DNA of 64,000 nt, taken from NCBI RefSeq assembly GCF_947500975.1, contig NZ_CANMUE010000003.1, positions 248,001 through 312,000 on the forward strand. Reading direction: 5' to 3'. Of the stretch, positions 44,865-54,150 are shown in pieces (the first letter of the stretch is position 1; each line of letters opens with the position of its first letter). The position numbers were made by a program, and so were the translations under genes. The notes under the pieces are model-generated. The model saw only the letters and a list, made by a program, of their open reading frames with translations, was not told where the DNA came from and did not search any database. Source of the stretch: an uncultured Polaribacter sp. Lineage in GTDB: Bacteria > Bacteroidota > Bacteroidia > Flavobacteriales > Flavobacteriaceae.

Positions 44865-44893
44865 TTGCAGAAATACATTTTTTTGTATCTTTG
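44865..44893 (+). promoter_or_regulatory. Complete Bacteroidota promoter for DUF177-rpmF
   Basis: -33 TTG at 44865-44867, 18-bp spacer, -7 TATCTTTG at 44886-44893; the best-formed vegetative promoter in the window. Confidence 0.7.
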
Positions 44894-44915
44894 CACGCTT
44901 AATTGATGTTTGATA

Positions 44916-45452
44916 ATGAAAGGCTTGAAAGAATTCAACATACCGTTTGTAGGATTAAAATTGGGTAATCATTTATATAATTATACAATTGACAATAAGT
45001 TCTTTGAAACTTTTAATTTTGATGATTTTAATAATTCATCAATAGAAGTTTCGCTACATTTCTTAAAAAAAAGCACATTATTTGAGCTAACTTTTAGTGC
45101 AAATGGTACTGTAGAAGTTCCTTGTGATATAACAAATGAGTTATACAATCAAGAAATAATATCAGAATTACCATTAGTAGTAAAATTTGGTCCAGAATAT
45201 AATGATGATAATGAGGAGTTATTAATATTACCTCATGAAGCATATGAAATTAATGTAGCTCAATTTATTTATGAAATGATTGTTTTAGCAGTTCCTAACA
45301 AAAGAGTGCATCCAAAGGTATTAGATGGCACAATGGAATCTGCCGTAATAGAGAAGTTAAAAGAATTACAAATAAAGAAAGTAAAAACTGTAGAAAATAC
45401 AGACCCAAGATGGGATAAATTAAAGAATTTAATAACAGAAAAAAAGACATAA
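44916..45452 (+). CDS. DUF177 (YceD-like) protein
   Basis: 178 residues from ATG at 44916 ([15 protein letters not shown]). Pattern [15 protein letters not shown] and the acidic [27 protein letters not shown], then [10 protein letters not shown], match DUF177/YceD, which is nearly always paired with rpmF and linked to 23S rRNA accumulation. The Cys-rich motif of other members is reduced to one Cys here. L32 starts one base after its stop. Confidence 0.9.
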   Translation: MKGLKEFNIPFVGLKLGNHLYNYTIDNKFFETFNFDDFNNSSIEVSLHFLKKSTLFELTFSANGTVEVPCDITNELYNQEIISELPLVVKFGPEYNDDNEELLILPHEAYEINVAQFIYEMIVLAVPNKRVHPKVLDGTMESAVIEKLKELQIKKVKTVENTDPRWDKLKNLITEKKT

Positions 45453-45453
45453 A

Positions 45454-45648
45454 ATGGCACATCCTAAAAGAAAAATTTCTAAAACAAGAAGAGATAAAAG
45501 GAGAACACATTACAAAGCAGCTGATCAACAAATAGCTACAGATCCTACAACTGGTGAGGCTCACTTATACCACAGAGCTCACTGGCATGAAGGAAAACTA
45601 TATTATAGAGGTCAAATTGTTTTAGAATCTGCAGCAGCAGAAGCTTAG
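45454..45648 (+). CDS. rpmF: 50S ribosomal protein L32
   Basis: 64 residues, [20 protein letters not shown] at the start, with the zinc-finger Cys residues absent (C-minus form). Cotranscribed with the DUF177 gene, one base between stop and start. A terminator follows, then fabH. Confidence 0.97.
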   Translation: MAHPKRKISKTRRDKRRTHYKAADQQIATDPTTGEAHLYHRAHWHEGKLYYRGQIVLESAAAEA

Positions 45649-45671
45649 AAACATCCTTTTAAAAACACACG

Positions 45672-45697
45672 AAAACCCTCAATTTTGAGGGTTTTTT
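45672..45697 (+). terminator. Terminator after rpmF
   Basis: 11-bp stem AAAACCCTCAA / TTGAGGGTTTT (45672-45682 with 45685-45695), then Ts. Confidence 0.9.
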
Positions 45698-45763
45698 ACG
45701 TTTTTTAAATAAAAAGCAGTTCTTTAGATGATTTTTACTTAAAAAAGTGAATTAATTTTCACT

Positions 45764-45771
45764 ACTTTTGA
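45764..45771 (+). promoter_or_regulatory. -7 box TACTTTTG for fabH
   Basis: Exact TAnnTTTG, 33 nt before the fabH ATG. Confidence 0.55.
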
Positions 45772-45804
45772 AATTCATAATTACTTGGATAATCAACAAC
45801 AACT

Positions 45805-46800
45805 ATGACTAAAATCACTGCAGCAATTACAGCAGTAGGGAAATATGTTCCTGAATATGTTCTAACAAATAAAGAGTTAGAAGGTTATGTAGATACAAAT
45901 GATGAGTGGATTACATCAAGAACAGGTATCAAAGAAAGAAGAATTTTAAAAGGCGACGGTTTAGGTACTTCTTATATGGCAATTAAAGCCGCAGAGAATT
46001 TATTACAAAAATCAAACACTAATCCAACAGAAATAGATTTGGTTATTGTTGCAACTGCAACACCAGATTTACTTGTAGCATCTACCGCAACATACGTAGC
46101 AACAGAAATTGGAGCAGTAAATGCATTTGCTTATGATTTACAAGCAGCATGTTCTAGCTTTTTATACGGTATGTCTACCGCGGCTAGTTATATAGAATCT
46201 GGCAGGTATAAAAAAGTTTTACTTATTGGTGCAGATAAAATGTCTTCTATTATAGATTACACGGATAGAGCAACTTGTATTATTTTTGGTGATGGAGCAG
46301 GCGCATCTTTGTTTGAGCCAAATACTGAAAGTTTGGGTTTACAAGATGAGTATTTAAGAAGTGATGGTGTAGGAAGAGATTTTTTAAGAATTGAAGCTGG
46401 TGGATCTATAATGCCTCCAACAGAGCAAACAATAAAAGAAAAAAAGCATTTTGTATATCAAGAAGGTAAAACTGTATTTAAATATGCAGTTTCTAACATG
46501 GCAGATGTATCAGAAAAAATGCTAACAAGAAATAAGCTTACAGAAAAAGATATTCAGTGGTTAGTGCCACATCAAGCAAATAAAAGAATCATAGAAGCAA
46601 CAGCAAAAAGAGTTGGTGTTTCCTCTGATAAAGTGATGATGAATATTCACAAATATGGTAATACAACTTCAGCTACTTTACCACTTTTATTGGCAGATTA
46701 CGAAGAACAATTAAAGAAAGGAGATAATTTAATTTTTGCAGCATTTGGAGGTGGTTTCACTTGGGGAGCTATTTATCTTAAATGGGCATATAATTCATAA
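45805..46800 (+). CDS. fabH: 3-oxoacyl-ACP synthase III
   Basis: 331 residues, thiolase fold. Catalytic triad Cys116 (DLQAACSSF), His256 (LVPHQAN) and Asn286 (HKYGNTTSA). It starts fatty-acid elongation from acetyl-CoA or branched acyl-CoA. accB follows 25 bp later, so initiation and malonyl-CoA supply are in one operon. Confidence 0.97.
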   Translation: MTKITAAITAVGKYVPEYVLTNKELEGYVDTNDEWITSRTGIKERRILKGDGLGTSYMAIKAAENLLQKSNTNPTEIDLVIVATATPDLLVASTATYVATEIGAVNAFAYDLQAACSSFLYGMSTAASYIESGRYKKVLLIGADKMSSIIDYTDRATCIIFGDGAGASLFEPNTESLGLQDEYLRSDGVGRDFLRIEAGGSIMPPTEQTIKEKKHFVYQEGKTVFKYAVSNMADVSEKMLTRNKLTEKDIQWLVPHQANKRIIEATAKRVGVSSDKVMMNIHKYGNTTSATLPLLLADYEEQLKKGDNLIFAAFGGGFTWGAIYLKWAYNS

Positions 46801-46825
46801 ATAGAACAACTAAACAATAAGTAAT

Positions 46826-47305
46826 ATGGATATTAAAGAGATTCAAAATCTTATAAAATTTGTAGCAAAATCGGGCGCTAGCGAGGTTAAGTTAGAAATA
46901 AAAGATGTAAAAATTACAATTAAAACTGGTTCTGGTAAAACAGAAACTACTATTGTACAAGCTGCTCCTGTAGCAAATATACCACATGTTGCTACACCTC
47001 AAATTGTACAACAAAGTGCAGAAACTGCTGCTCCAGTAAAAGAAGTAGCAAATGATGATGCTAAATACATTACTGTAAAATCTCCAATTATTGGAACTTT
47101 TTACAGAAAACCATCTCCAGACAAACCAAATTTTGTTGAAGTAGGTTCTGATATAAGTGTTGGTGATACGGTTTGTGTTATTGAAGCAATGAAATTATTT
47201 AACGAAATAGAATCTGAAGTTTCAGGTAAAATCGTTAAAGTTTTAGTTGATGATTCTTCTCCAGTAGAATTTGATCAACCATTATTTTTAGTAGATCCAT
47301 CTTAA
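46826..47305 (+). CDS. accB: Biotin carboxyl carrier protein of acetyl-CoA carboxylase
   Basis: 159 residues: N-terminal helix, an Ala/Pro/Thr/Val linker (about 44-75) and a biotinyl domain with Lys123 in IEAMKLFNEIE. Carries carboxybiotin between AccC and the carboxyltransferase. Between fabH and accC; the spacer to accC holds an inverted-repeat cluster. Confidence 0.97.
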   Translation: MDIKEIQNLIKFVAKSGASEVKLEIKDVKITIKTGSGKTETTIVQAAPVANIPHVATPQIVQQSAETAAPVKEVANDDAKYITVKSPIIGTFYRKPSPDKPNFVEVGSDISVGDTVCVIEAMKLFNEIESEVSGKIVKVLVDDSSPVEFDQPLFLVDPS

Positions 47306-47310
47306 ATTTT

Positions 47311-47395
47311 AGATTATTAGGTTTCTAGATTATTAGATAGTAAATATCTAATAATCTAACAGTCCAATAATCCAATTGTCTAATTATCTAATTTT
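47311..47395. repeat. TAGATTATTAGA-type repeat cluster between accB and accC
   Basis: Perfect 14-bp inverted repeat TAGATTATTAGATA / TATCTAATAATCTA (47326-47339 with 47345-47358), preceded by a direct copy of AGATTATTAG and followed by decaying copies CCAATAATCCA and CTAATTATCTA. Confidence 0.7.
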
Positions 47396-47402
47396 AAAAA
47401 AG

Positions 47403-48746
47403 ATGTTTAAAAAAATATTAATTGCAAATAGAGGCGAAATAGCTTTGCGTGTTATAAGAACATGTAAAGAAATGGGTATAAAAACAGTAGCTGTTTACTC
47501 TACAGCAGATGCAGAAAGTTTACATGTTAGATTTGCTGATGAAGCAGTTTGTATTGGCCCACCATCTAGTGCTGAGTCTTACTTAAAGATGTCTAATATT
47601 ATATCTGCAGCAGAAATTACAAATGCTGATGCAATTCACCCAGGTTATGGTTTTTTATCTGAAAACGCTAAATTTTCTAATTTATGTGAAGAGCATAATA
47701 TTAAGTTTATTGGGGCAACTGGTAAAATGATTGATCAAATGGGAGATAAAGCAAATGCAAAATCTACCATGATAGCAGCTGGTGTACCTTGTGTGCCAGG
47801 TTCAGAAGGTGTTATTGAAAATTTTGAAGAATGTGAAAAACTAGCTGTAGAAACAGGTTATCCTGTTATGTTAAAAGCATCGGCAGGTGGTGGAGGTAAA
47901 GGAATGCGTGCAGTTTGGAAACCTGAAGATTTAAAAGATGCTTGGGATTCTGCAAGGCACGAAAGTAAAGCTGCCTTTGGTAATGATGATATGTATATGG
48001 AAAAGCTTATTGAAGAGCCAAGACATATAGAAATTCAAGTTGTTGGAGACTCTTTTGGGAAAGCATGTCATTTATCAGAAAGAGATTGTTCTGTACAAAG
48101 ACGTCATCAAAAATTAACAGAAGAAACACCTTCTCCATTCATGACCGATGAATTGAGGGAAGCAATGGGAAATGCTGCTGTAAAAGCTGCTGAATATATT
48201 AAGTATGAAGGTGCAGGAACTGTAGAGTTTTTGGTTGATAAACATAGAAATTTCTACTTTATGGAAATGAATACTCGTATTCAAGTAGAACACCCAATTA
48301 CTGAAGAGGTTGTGAATTATGACCTAATTAGAGAGCAAATATTAGTTGCTGCTGGTGTACCAATTTCTGGAAAAAACTATTATCCGCAGTTACACTCTAT
48401 TGAATGTAGAATAAACGCTGAAGATCCGTTTAATAATTTTAGACCAGCACCTGGTAAAGTAACTACTTTTCATGCCCCTGGTGGTCATGGAGTTAGAATG
48501 GATACACATGTCTATGCAGGTTATATGATTCCACCAAATTATGATTCTATGATTGCTAAATTAATTGTTACTGCTCAAACTAGAGAAGAAGCAATTAATA
48601 AAATGAAACGCGCTTTAGATGAGTTTGTAATTGAAGGAATAAAAACTACTATTCCTTTCCATAGACAATTGATGGATCATCCAGATTATGTTGCAGGTAA
48701 TTACACAACTAAATTTATGGAAGATTTTGAAATCCAATCAATTTAA
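47403..48746 (+). CDS. accC: Acetyl-CoA carboxylase, biotin carboxylase subunit
   Basis: 447 residues from ATG at 47403 ([19 protein letters not shown]). ATP-grasp motifs: [35 protein letters not shown], the catalytic [11 protein letters not shown] and [15 protein letters not shown]. It carboxylates the biotin of AccB. Operon fabH-accB-accC, closed by a terminator. Confidence 0.97.
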   Translation: MFKKILIANRGEIALRVIRTCKEMGIKTVAVYSTADAESLHVRFADEAVCIGPPSSAESYLKMSNIISAAEITNADAIHPGYGFLSENAKFSNLCEEHNIKFIGATGKMIDQMGDKANAKSTMIAAGVPCVPGSEGVIENFEECEKLAVETGYPVMLKASAGGGGKGMRAVWKPEDLKDAWDSARHESKAAFGNDDMYMEKLIEEPRHIEIQVVGDSFGKACHLSERDCSVQRRHQKLTEETPSPFMTDELREAMGNAAVKAAEYIKYEGAGTVEFLVDKHRNFYFMEMNTRIQVEHPITEEVVNYDLIREQILVAAGVPISGKNYYPQLHSIECRINAEDPFNNFRPAPGKVTTFHAPGGHGVRMDTHVYAGYMIPPNYDSMIAKLIVTAQTREEAINKMKRALDEFVIEGIKTTIPFHRQLMDHPDYVAGNYTTKFMEDFEIQSI

Positions 48747-48771
48747 TATAAAAAGTTATTATTTTAATAAT

Positions 48772-48808
48772 AAAATAGAGAATACGTTATGTATTCTCTA
48801 TTTTTATT
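48772..48808 (+). terminator. Terminator after accC
   Basis: 14-bp perfect stem AAAATAGAGAATAC / GTATTCTCTATTTT (48772-48785 with 48791-48804), then Ts. Confidence 0.88.
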
Positions 48809-48832
48809 TTATTTTAGTAAATATTTTATATT

Positions 48833-49282
48833 ATGAAAATTGACGGAATTGATAAAATAATTATTAAGAGACTGGTTAAAGATGCTAGAACTCCAGTGTT
48901 AAGTATTGCTAGAGAAGTAGGTATATCTGGAGCGGCTATACATCAAAGATTAAGAAAATTAGAAAAATCTAAATTAATTGATGGTTATAAAATGACTATC
49001 AATCCAAAATCACTTGGATATTCAACTACAGCTTTTGTAGGTATATTTTTAGATTCTGCAAGTTTATATTCTTCAGCAATTAAGAGATTAAAAGAAATAC
49101 CAGAAGTAACAGAAAGTCATTATACTACAGGAGATTATGCAATTTTTATAAAAATACTTTGTAAAAATAATGAAGATTTAATGCAGCTTTTAAACAAAGA
49201 TATTCAGGGTATAAAAGGAGTGTCAAGAACCGAAACTTTTATTTCTTTAGACCAACAGATTGATAGACAGATTAATATTTAG
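48833..49282 (+). CDS. Lrp/AsnC family transcriptional regulator
   Basis: 149 residues: winged helix-turn-helix (about 5-55, ARTPVLSIAREVGISGAAIH, QRLRKLE) and a C-terminal RAM ligand domain (about 67-145, GDYAIFIKI, RTETFISL). Such regulators respond to amino acids. No divergent partner gene; the target is unknown. Confidence 0.93.
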   Translation: MKIDGIDKIIIKRLVKDARTPVLSIAREVGISGAAIHQRLRKLEKSKLIDGYKMTINPKSLGYSTTAFVGIFLDSASLYSSAIKRLKEIPEVTESHYTTGDYAIFIKILCKNNEDLMQLLNKDIQGIKGVSRTETFISLDQQIDRQINI

Positions 49283-49409
49283 TAAGAATTAAACTTTATC
49301 TATTAAATAAGACCATCTAAGGTTTATTTTATACATTTTATCAAAAAAAAAAAAATGAAATATAAATTTTGCCCATTTTTGACATTGTTACAAACCTTAA
49401 AATAGTTTA

Positions 49410-49724
49410 ATGGAGCAACCAAATTTAAGTGTAATAAAAGAAATTGCAGGTGATGATTTAGATTTTCAAAACAGTATTTTAGAAATTATGAAAGCTGAAT
49501 TTTTTGAAGAAGTTAAATTATATAAAGAAAATTTTTTGAAGCAAAATTACTTAGAAACTTCAAATGATGTTCATAAATTAAAGCATAAAATAAGTTTATT
49601 AGGCTTAACAAAAGATTTTGAATTAGCAGCAGAATTAGAGTTAAGTTTAAAAAAAAACGATTATAAATTACATCAAAATTTTTTAGAAATTTTAAACAAA
49701 ATTCATGTATATTTATACGATTAA
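49410..49724 (+). CDS. Hpt-domain phosphotransfer-like protein
   Basis: 104 residues, all-helical. The segment DVHKLKHKISLLGL (His55) fits the Hpt consensus HxLKxxxxxLG, followed by a second helix pair FELAAELELSLKK. It should shuttle phosphate between response regulators. A LytTR regulator begins 18 bp downstream, with no kinase next to them; an orphan phosphorelay is inferred. Confidence 0.75.
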   Translation: MEQPNLSVIKEIAGDDLDFQNSILEIMKAEFFEEVKLYKENFLKQNYLETSNDVHKLKHKISLLGLTKDFELAAELELSLKKNDYKLHQNFLEILNKIHVYLYD

Positions 49725-49742
49725 ATAATTTATAAAAATCGT

Positions 49743-50441
49743 ATGGATTGTATAGTAATTGATGATGATGCAACAGCAAGATTAATTATAAAAAAGCTGT
49801 GTTTAAAATCTGAATTAATTAATGTAATTGAAGAGTTTTCTTCAGCTATAGATGCAATAAAGTATTTAAATAATAAAACAATTGATCTTGTTTTTTTAGA
49901 TATTCATATGCCAACTTTTTCGGGTTTTGATTTTATAAAAACTTTAAAAAATCCACCAAAAATTGTATTAACAACTTCGGATACAAATCATGCATTAGAA
50001 GCATTTGAATTTAAAAGTGTTGTAGATTATCTTGTGAAACCTGTTACAGAAAAAAGGTTTAACTCTTCTCTTGAAAAATTATTTACATTCTCAAATCCGG
50101 TAGAAATAGGTGCTGAAGATAAAATAAAGTCTGACTTTTTATATGTAAATGTTGATAGAAGATTAGTAAAAGTTGACATACCAAGTATTTACTTAGTGGA
50201 AGCAAAAGGAGATTATATTAGTATAAAAACAGATACAAAAAACTATTTAGTACACTCAACATTAAAAAAAATTGAAGATAAACTACCTTCAAATATGTTT
50301 ATAAAAATTCATCGTTCATATATTATTAATTTTTCTCAAATTATAGATATAGAAGAATATAGTGTTTTGATTAGAAAAAGTGTAATTCCTGTTAGTAGAT
50401 CAAAAAAGAACGAGTTAATGAAAAAGTTGAATTTATTATAA
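49743..50441 (+). CDS. LytTR-family response regulator
   Basis: 232 residues. Receiver with D7-D9, phosphoacceptor D53 (VFLDIHMP) and Lys in LVKPVTEKRF; LytTR DNA-binding domain at about 130-232 (VEAKGDYISI, FIKIHRSYIIN, IPVSRSKKNEL). It is cotranscribed with the Hpt-like gene, the likely phosphate donor. Targets unknown. Confidence 0.93.
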   Translation: MDCIVIDDDATARLIIKKLCLKSELINVIEEFSSAIDAIKYLNNKTIDLVFLDIHMPTFSGFDFIKTLKNPPKIVLTTSDTNHALEAFEFKSVVDYLVKPVTEKRFNSSLEKLFTFSNPVEIGAEDKIKSDFLYVNVDRRLVKVDIPSIYLVEAKGDYISIKTDTKNYLVHSTLKKIEDKLPSNMFIKIHRSYIINFSQIIDIEEYSVLIRKSVIPVSRSKKNELMKKLNLL

Positions 50442-50641
50442 ATTTAATTATTGTTATCTAAAAAAGTAAACTCGTTAACATAATTTTTAGAGTAAATAAT
50501 CAAAATAAAAAGCAAATATTTTTAATTCCTGTATTAAATAACAGATTTTTACTTAATATTTTTTTTTAAAATATTAGGAGAAAAATATGTGTCAACTTTT
50601 ATATTTATCGTTTCTCCATTTTTTTAAATTAGTAATAAAAC

Positions 50642-50674
50642 AAAAAAACCGTAACAAATTAATGTTACGGTTTT
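50642..50674 (-). terminator. Terminator after the tRNA cluster
   Basis: 10-bp stem AAACCGTAAC / GTTACGGTTT (50646-50655 with 50664-50673); the minus strand then runs into Ts. It ends the tRNA-Asn-Gly-Leu transcript. Confidence 0.85.
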
Positions 50675-50676
50675 AG

Positions 50677-50762
50677 TACTGAAGGCGGGACTTGAACCCG
50701 CACGGCCATTACTGACCACTGGATTTTAAGTCCAGCGTGTCTACCAATTCCACCACTTCAGC
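50677..50762 (-). tRNA. tRNA-Leu (TAA)
   Basis: 86 nt on the minus strand starting GCTGAAGTGGTGGAATTGGT. Anticodon loop CTTAAAA gives TAA; a long variable arm (about 13 nt) is present as in type II tRNAs; T-arm GGTTCAAGTCC. CCA is not encoded. Confidence 0.95.
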
Positions 50763-50785
50763 ATTGGAATTTTTTAAATGAATAG

Positions 50786-50857
50786 AGCGAAAGACGGGAT
50801 TTGAACCCGCGACCCCCACCTTGGCAAGGTGATGCTCTACCCCTGAGCTACTTTCGC
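50786..50857 (-). tRNA. tRNA-Gly (GCC)
   Basis: 72 nt, GCGAAAGTAGCTCAGGGG at the 5' end; anticodon loop TTGCCAA; perfect 7-bp acceptor GCGAAAG/CTTTCGC. Confidence 0.96.
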
Positions 50858-50899
50858 AGTCTTTTTGTAAATGAACTTTTTAAGCTTTCACTTATTTTG

Positions 50900-50973
50900 C
50901 TCCCCCTCTTGGACTCGAACCAAGGACCCTCTGATTAACAGTCAGATGCTCTAACCAACTGAGCTAAGGAGGA
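50900..50973 (-). tRNA. tRNA-Asn (GTT)
   Basis: 74 nt, TCCTCCTTAGCTCAGTTGGT at the 5' end; anticodon loop CTGTTAA; acceptor TCCTCCT with AGGGGGA (one T-G pair), discriminator G. First of three tRNAs in one transcript. Confidence 0.96.
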
Positions 50974-51138
50974 GTTTGCTTCACAATTTGTGATTAGCGA
51001 GTGCAAATATATATCTTTTTAAAACATTGCCAAATACTTTTCGTAAAAAAATTAAATTTTTATTAAAAAAGTTTTTTTCCTGATGAAAAAATACAAAATA
51101 TTGAATCTAAAATCAATAAACTATTTTCTTAAATGTTG

Positions 51139-51146
51139 TATTTTTG
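51139..51146 (+). promoter_or_regulatory. -7 box TATTTTTG for sucA
   Basis: Exact TAnnTTTG, 39 nt before the sucA ATG; no clear -33 TTG. Confidence 0.5.
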
Positions 51147-51185
51147 TATTTAAAATTCGCTTATTTCAAAAGCATAAAATAATAT

Positions 51186-53918
51186 ATGGACAAATTTTCG
51201 TTCTTAAACGCAGCGCATACAGGCTTTATAGCAGATTTATATGATCAATATTTAGTTAATCCAGATTCTGTTGAACCGAGTTGGAGAAGCTTTTTTCAAG
51301 GATATGATCTTGCAAATGAAAACTATTCTTTTAAAGAAGAAGAAATTTCAACAGAAATACCACAAGAAGTTCGTAAAGAATTTTTTGTAGTAGATTTAAT
51401 TAATGGCTATAGAACACGTGGTCATTTATTTACAAAAACAAACCCTGTAAGACAAAGAAGACAATATGAACCTTCTTTAAAAATTGAAAACTTTGGTTTA
51501 TCTAAAGAAGATTTAGATAAAGAATTTTCTGCAGGAGAAATTTTAGGCCTTGGTAAAACTAAACTTTCTAAAATAATAGAAAATTTACAGCGTATTTATT
51601 GTGATTCTATTGGGGTTGAGTATATGTATATGCGTAACCCTGAAAAATTAAAATGGTGGCAAAATCGTTTAAATGAAAACGATAATCATCCAAAATATAC
51701 TACAGATGCCAAAAAATATATTTTAGGTAAATTAAATCAGGCAGTAACTTTTGAGAGTTTTTTACAAACAAAGTATGTAGGTCAAAAACGTTTTTCATTA
51801 GAAGGAGGTGAGGCTTTAATACCAGGTATTAGTGTAGCTTTAAGAGATGCTGCAGAAAAATATGGCGTTAAAGAGTGTGTCTTAGGAATGGCACATAGAG
51901 GACGTTTAAATACATTAGTAAATATATTTAAAAAGCCTGTTAGAGATTTGTTTAGCGAATTTGAAGGCAAGGATTTTGAAGATGAAAATATAGATGGTGA
52001 TGTAAAATATCACTTAGGTTTAACATTAAGTAAAACCTATAGAAATGGAAATGAGATCAAAATGAATTTGGTTCCAAATCCATCTCATTTAGAAACAGTA
52101 GCTGCTGTTGCTGAAGGAATTACAAGAGCTAAAATTGATAGAAAATACAATGGAGACTCTAGTAAAATATTACCAATTGTAATACATGGAGATGCTGCAG
52201 TTGCAGGTCAAGGTATTGCCTATGAAATTGTTCAAATGGCAAAATTAAATGGCTATAAAACTGGAGGAACTATTCATATTGTAGTAAATAACCAAATTGG
52301 TTTTACTACCAATTATTTAGATGCTCGTTCAAGTACATATTGTACTGATGTTGGTAAAGTTACACTGTCACCAGTATTACATGTAAATGCAGATGATACA
52401 GAAGCGGTATGCCATGCAATGGAAATGGCCTTAGAATTTAGAATGCGTTTTAAATCTGATATTTTTATTGATTTATTAGGATATAGAAAATATGGACATA
52501 ATGAGGGTGATGAGCCTCGTTTTACACAACCAAAATTATACAAAGCAATAGCAAAACATAAAAATCCAAAAGATATTTATGCATCAAGATTGCTTACAGA
52601 AGGTGCTATAGATGATTCTTATTTAACAGAAATTACCACAGAGTTTAAACAAATGCTTGAAAAAGAATTTGAAGAGGCTAAGAAGGTAAAAACATCTAAG
52701 GTAAAAGAATTTATGGAGTCTACTTGGAAAGGATTTGAGCGTCAGCAATTAGACACCATGTTACTTTCTGAAGATACAAAATACGATATAGAAAAATTAA
52801 AAGGTATTGCAAAAGTAGTTTCTACTGTTCCAGAAAATGTAAAGTTTGTTCGTAAAGCTGAACGTATTTTAAAAGGAAGAGCTAAAATGGTTTTTGAAAC
52901 CAATCAATTAGATTGGGGTATGGCAGAAAACCTTGCTTATGGTTCTTTAATGGAAGAAGGCTATAATATTAGAATCTCTGGGCAAGATGTAGAGAGAGGT
53001 ACTTTTTCTCACAGGCATGCTATTTTACGTGATGAATTAACAGAAGAAAGAATCAATCTTTTAAACACAAATTCAAATAATAAAGGACAAATGACGATTT
53101 ATAATTCGTTACTGTCTGAATATGGTGTGTTAGGTTTTGACTATGGATATGCTATGGCAAACCCAAATACATTAACTATTTGGGAAGCTCAGTTTGGAGA
53201 TTTTTCTAACGGAGCTCAAATAATGTTTGACCAATACATTTCCGCAGCAGAAGATAAATGGAAAGTTCAAAACGGAATTGTTGTTTTACTACCTCATGGT
53301 TATGAAGGACAAGGTTCTGAGCATTCATCAGCAAGAATAGAGCGTTATTTACAATTATGTGCAGAAGATAATATGACAGTTGCCAACTGTACAACTCCTG
53401 CAAATTTCTACCATTTGTTACGTAGACAAATGAAACGTAATTATAGAAAACCATTAATTGTATTTACACCTAAGAGTTTGTTACGTCATCCAAAAGCGGT
53501 CAATTCAATTCAAGATTTAGCAAATGGCGAATTCCAAGAAGTTATAGACGATACTTTAAACCCTACAAATGTGAAAAAAATGGTTTTCTGTATGGGTAAA
53601 TTCTATTACGATTTATTAGAAGAAAGAGAAAAACTAGAAAGAGAAGACATTGCTTTAATTAGAATAGAGCAATTGTTTCCTTTACATGAAGAGAAAATTC
53701 AAAAAATAATTGATAGATATCCAAATATTGAAGAATATATTTGGGCACAAGAAGAACCTAAAAATATGGGTGCTTGGAGTTTTATGTTACAACGTTTTGA
53801 ATTAGCGAAATTAAGTGTTCGTTCTCGTAAATATTATGCAGTACCAGCGGCAGGTTCTAGTACACGTTTCAAAAAACGTCACAGAGCTGTTATTGATAGT
53901 GTTTTTAACAATGAGTAA
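51186..53918 (+). CDS. sucA: 2-oxoglutarate dehydrogenase E1 component
   Basis: 910 residues, thiamine-diphosphate enzyme. N-terminal segment SFLNAAHTGFIADLYDQYL, then GMAHRGRLN, VPNPSHLE, HGDAAVAGQG and NNQIGFTT in the first TPP half, and FSHRHA, EAQFGDFSNGAQ and VLLPHGYEGQGSEHSSAR in the second. It decarboxylates 2-oxoglutarate and hands succinyl to the lipoyl arm of SucB, encoded downstream. The E3 gene is not in the window. Confidence 0.98.
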   Translation: MDKFSFLNAAHTGFIADLYDQYLVNPDSVEPSWRSFFQGYDLANENYSFKEEEISTEIPQEVRKEFFVVDLINGYRTRGHLFTKTNPVRQRRQYEPSLKIENFGLSKEDLDKEFSAGEILGLGKTKLSKIIENLQRIYCDSIGVEYMYMRNPEKLKWWQNRLNENDNHPKYTTDAKKYILGKLNQAVTFESFLQTKYVGQKRFSLEGGEALIPGISVALRDAAEKYGVKECVLGMAHRGRLNTLVNIFKKPVRDLFSEFEGKDFEDENIDGDVKYHLGLTLSKTYRNGNEIKMNLVPNPSHLETVAAVAEGITRAKIDRKYNGDSSKILPIVIHGDAAVAGQGIAYEIVQMAKLNGYKTGGTIHIVVNNQIGFTTNYLDARSSTYCTDVGKVTLSPVLHVNADDTEAVCHAMEMALEFRMRFKSDIFIDLLGYRKYGHNEGDEPRFTQPKLYKAIAKHKNPKDIYASRLLTEGAIDDSYLTEITTEFKQMLEKEFEEAKKVKTSKVKEFMESTWKGFERQQLDTMLLSEDTKYDIEKLKGIAKVVSTVPENVKFVRKAERILKGRAKMVFETNQLDWGMAENLAYGSLMEEGYNIRISGQDVERGTFSHRHAILRDELTEERINLLNTNSNNKGQMTIYNSLLSEYGVLGFDYGYAMANPNTLTIWEAQFGDFSNGAQIMFDQYISAAEDKWKVQNGIVVLLPHGYEGQGSEHSSARIERYLQLCAEDNMTVANCTTPANFYHLLRRQMKRNYRKPLIVFTPKSLLRHPKAVNSIQDLANGEFQEVIDDTLNPTNVKKMVFCMGKFYYDLLEEREKLEREDIALIRIEQLFPLHEEKIQKIIDRYPNIEEYIWAQEEPKNMGAWSFMLQRFELAKLSVRSRKYYAVPAAGSSTRFKKRHRAVIDSVFNNE

Positions 53919-53967
53919 GCGCGTTAAGGATTGAAACGACATCCTTTTAATTGTCTATATAAATAGG

Positions 53968-54045
53968 CGTCATTGCGAGGAACGAAGCAATCTGTTATAA
54001 TTAAGAGATTGCCTAAGTTTAGAAAGAAGTAAACTTAGCAATGAC
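53968..54045. repeat. REP-like element inside the sucA-sucB spacer
   Basis: It begins CGTCATTGCGAGGAACGAAG and ends in GCAATGAC, so GTCATTGC (53969-53976) and GCAATGAC (54038-54045) are inverted; an inner CTAAGTTTA / TAAACTTAG hairpin sits between. Same family as 42952-43094. Confidence 0.75.
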
Positions 54046-54150
54046 AAAAAATTAAAAGATATAGTGGAAAGCCTGTTAAAACGCCCAAATAATAAAAAGT
54101 AAAAATAATTAAATGCTGAAATGATTTCAGCCAAAGTAAAATAAGAAACC

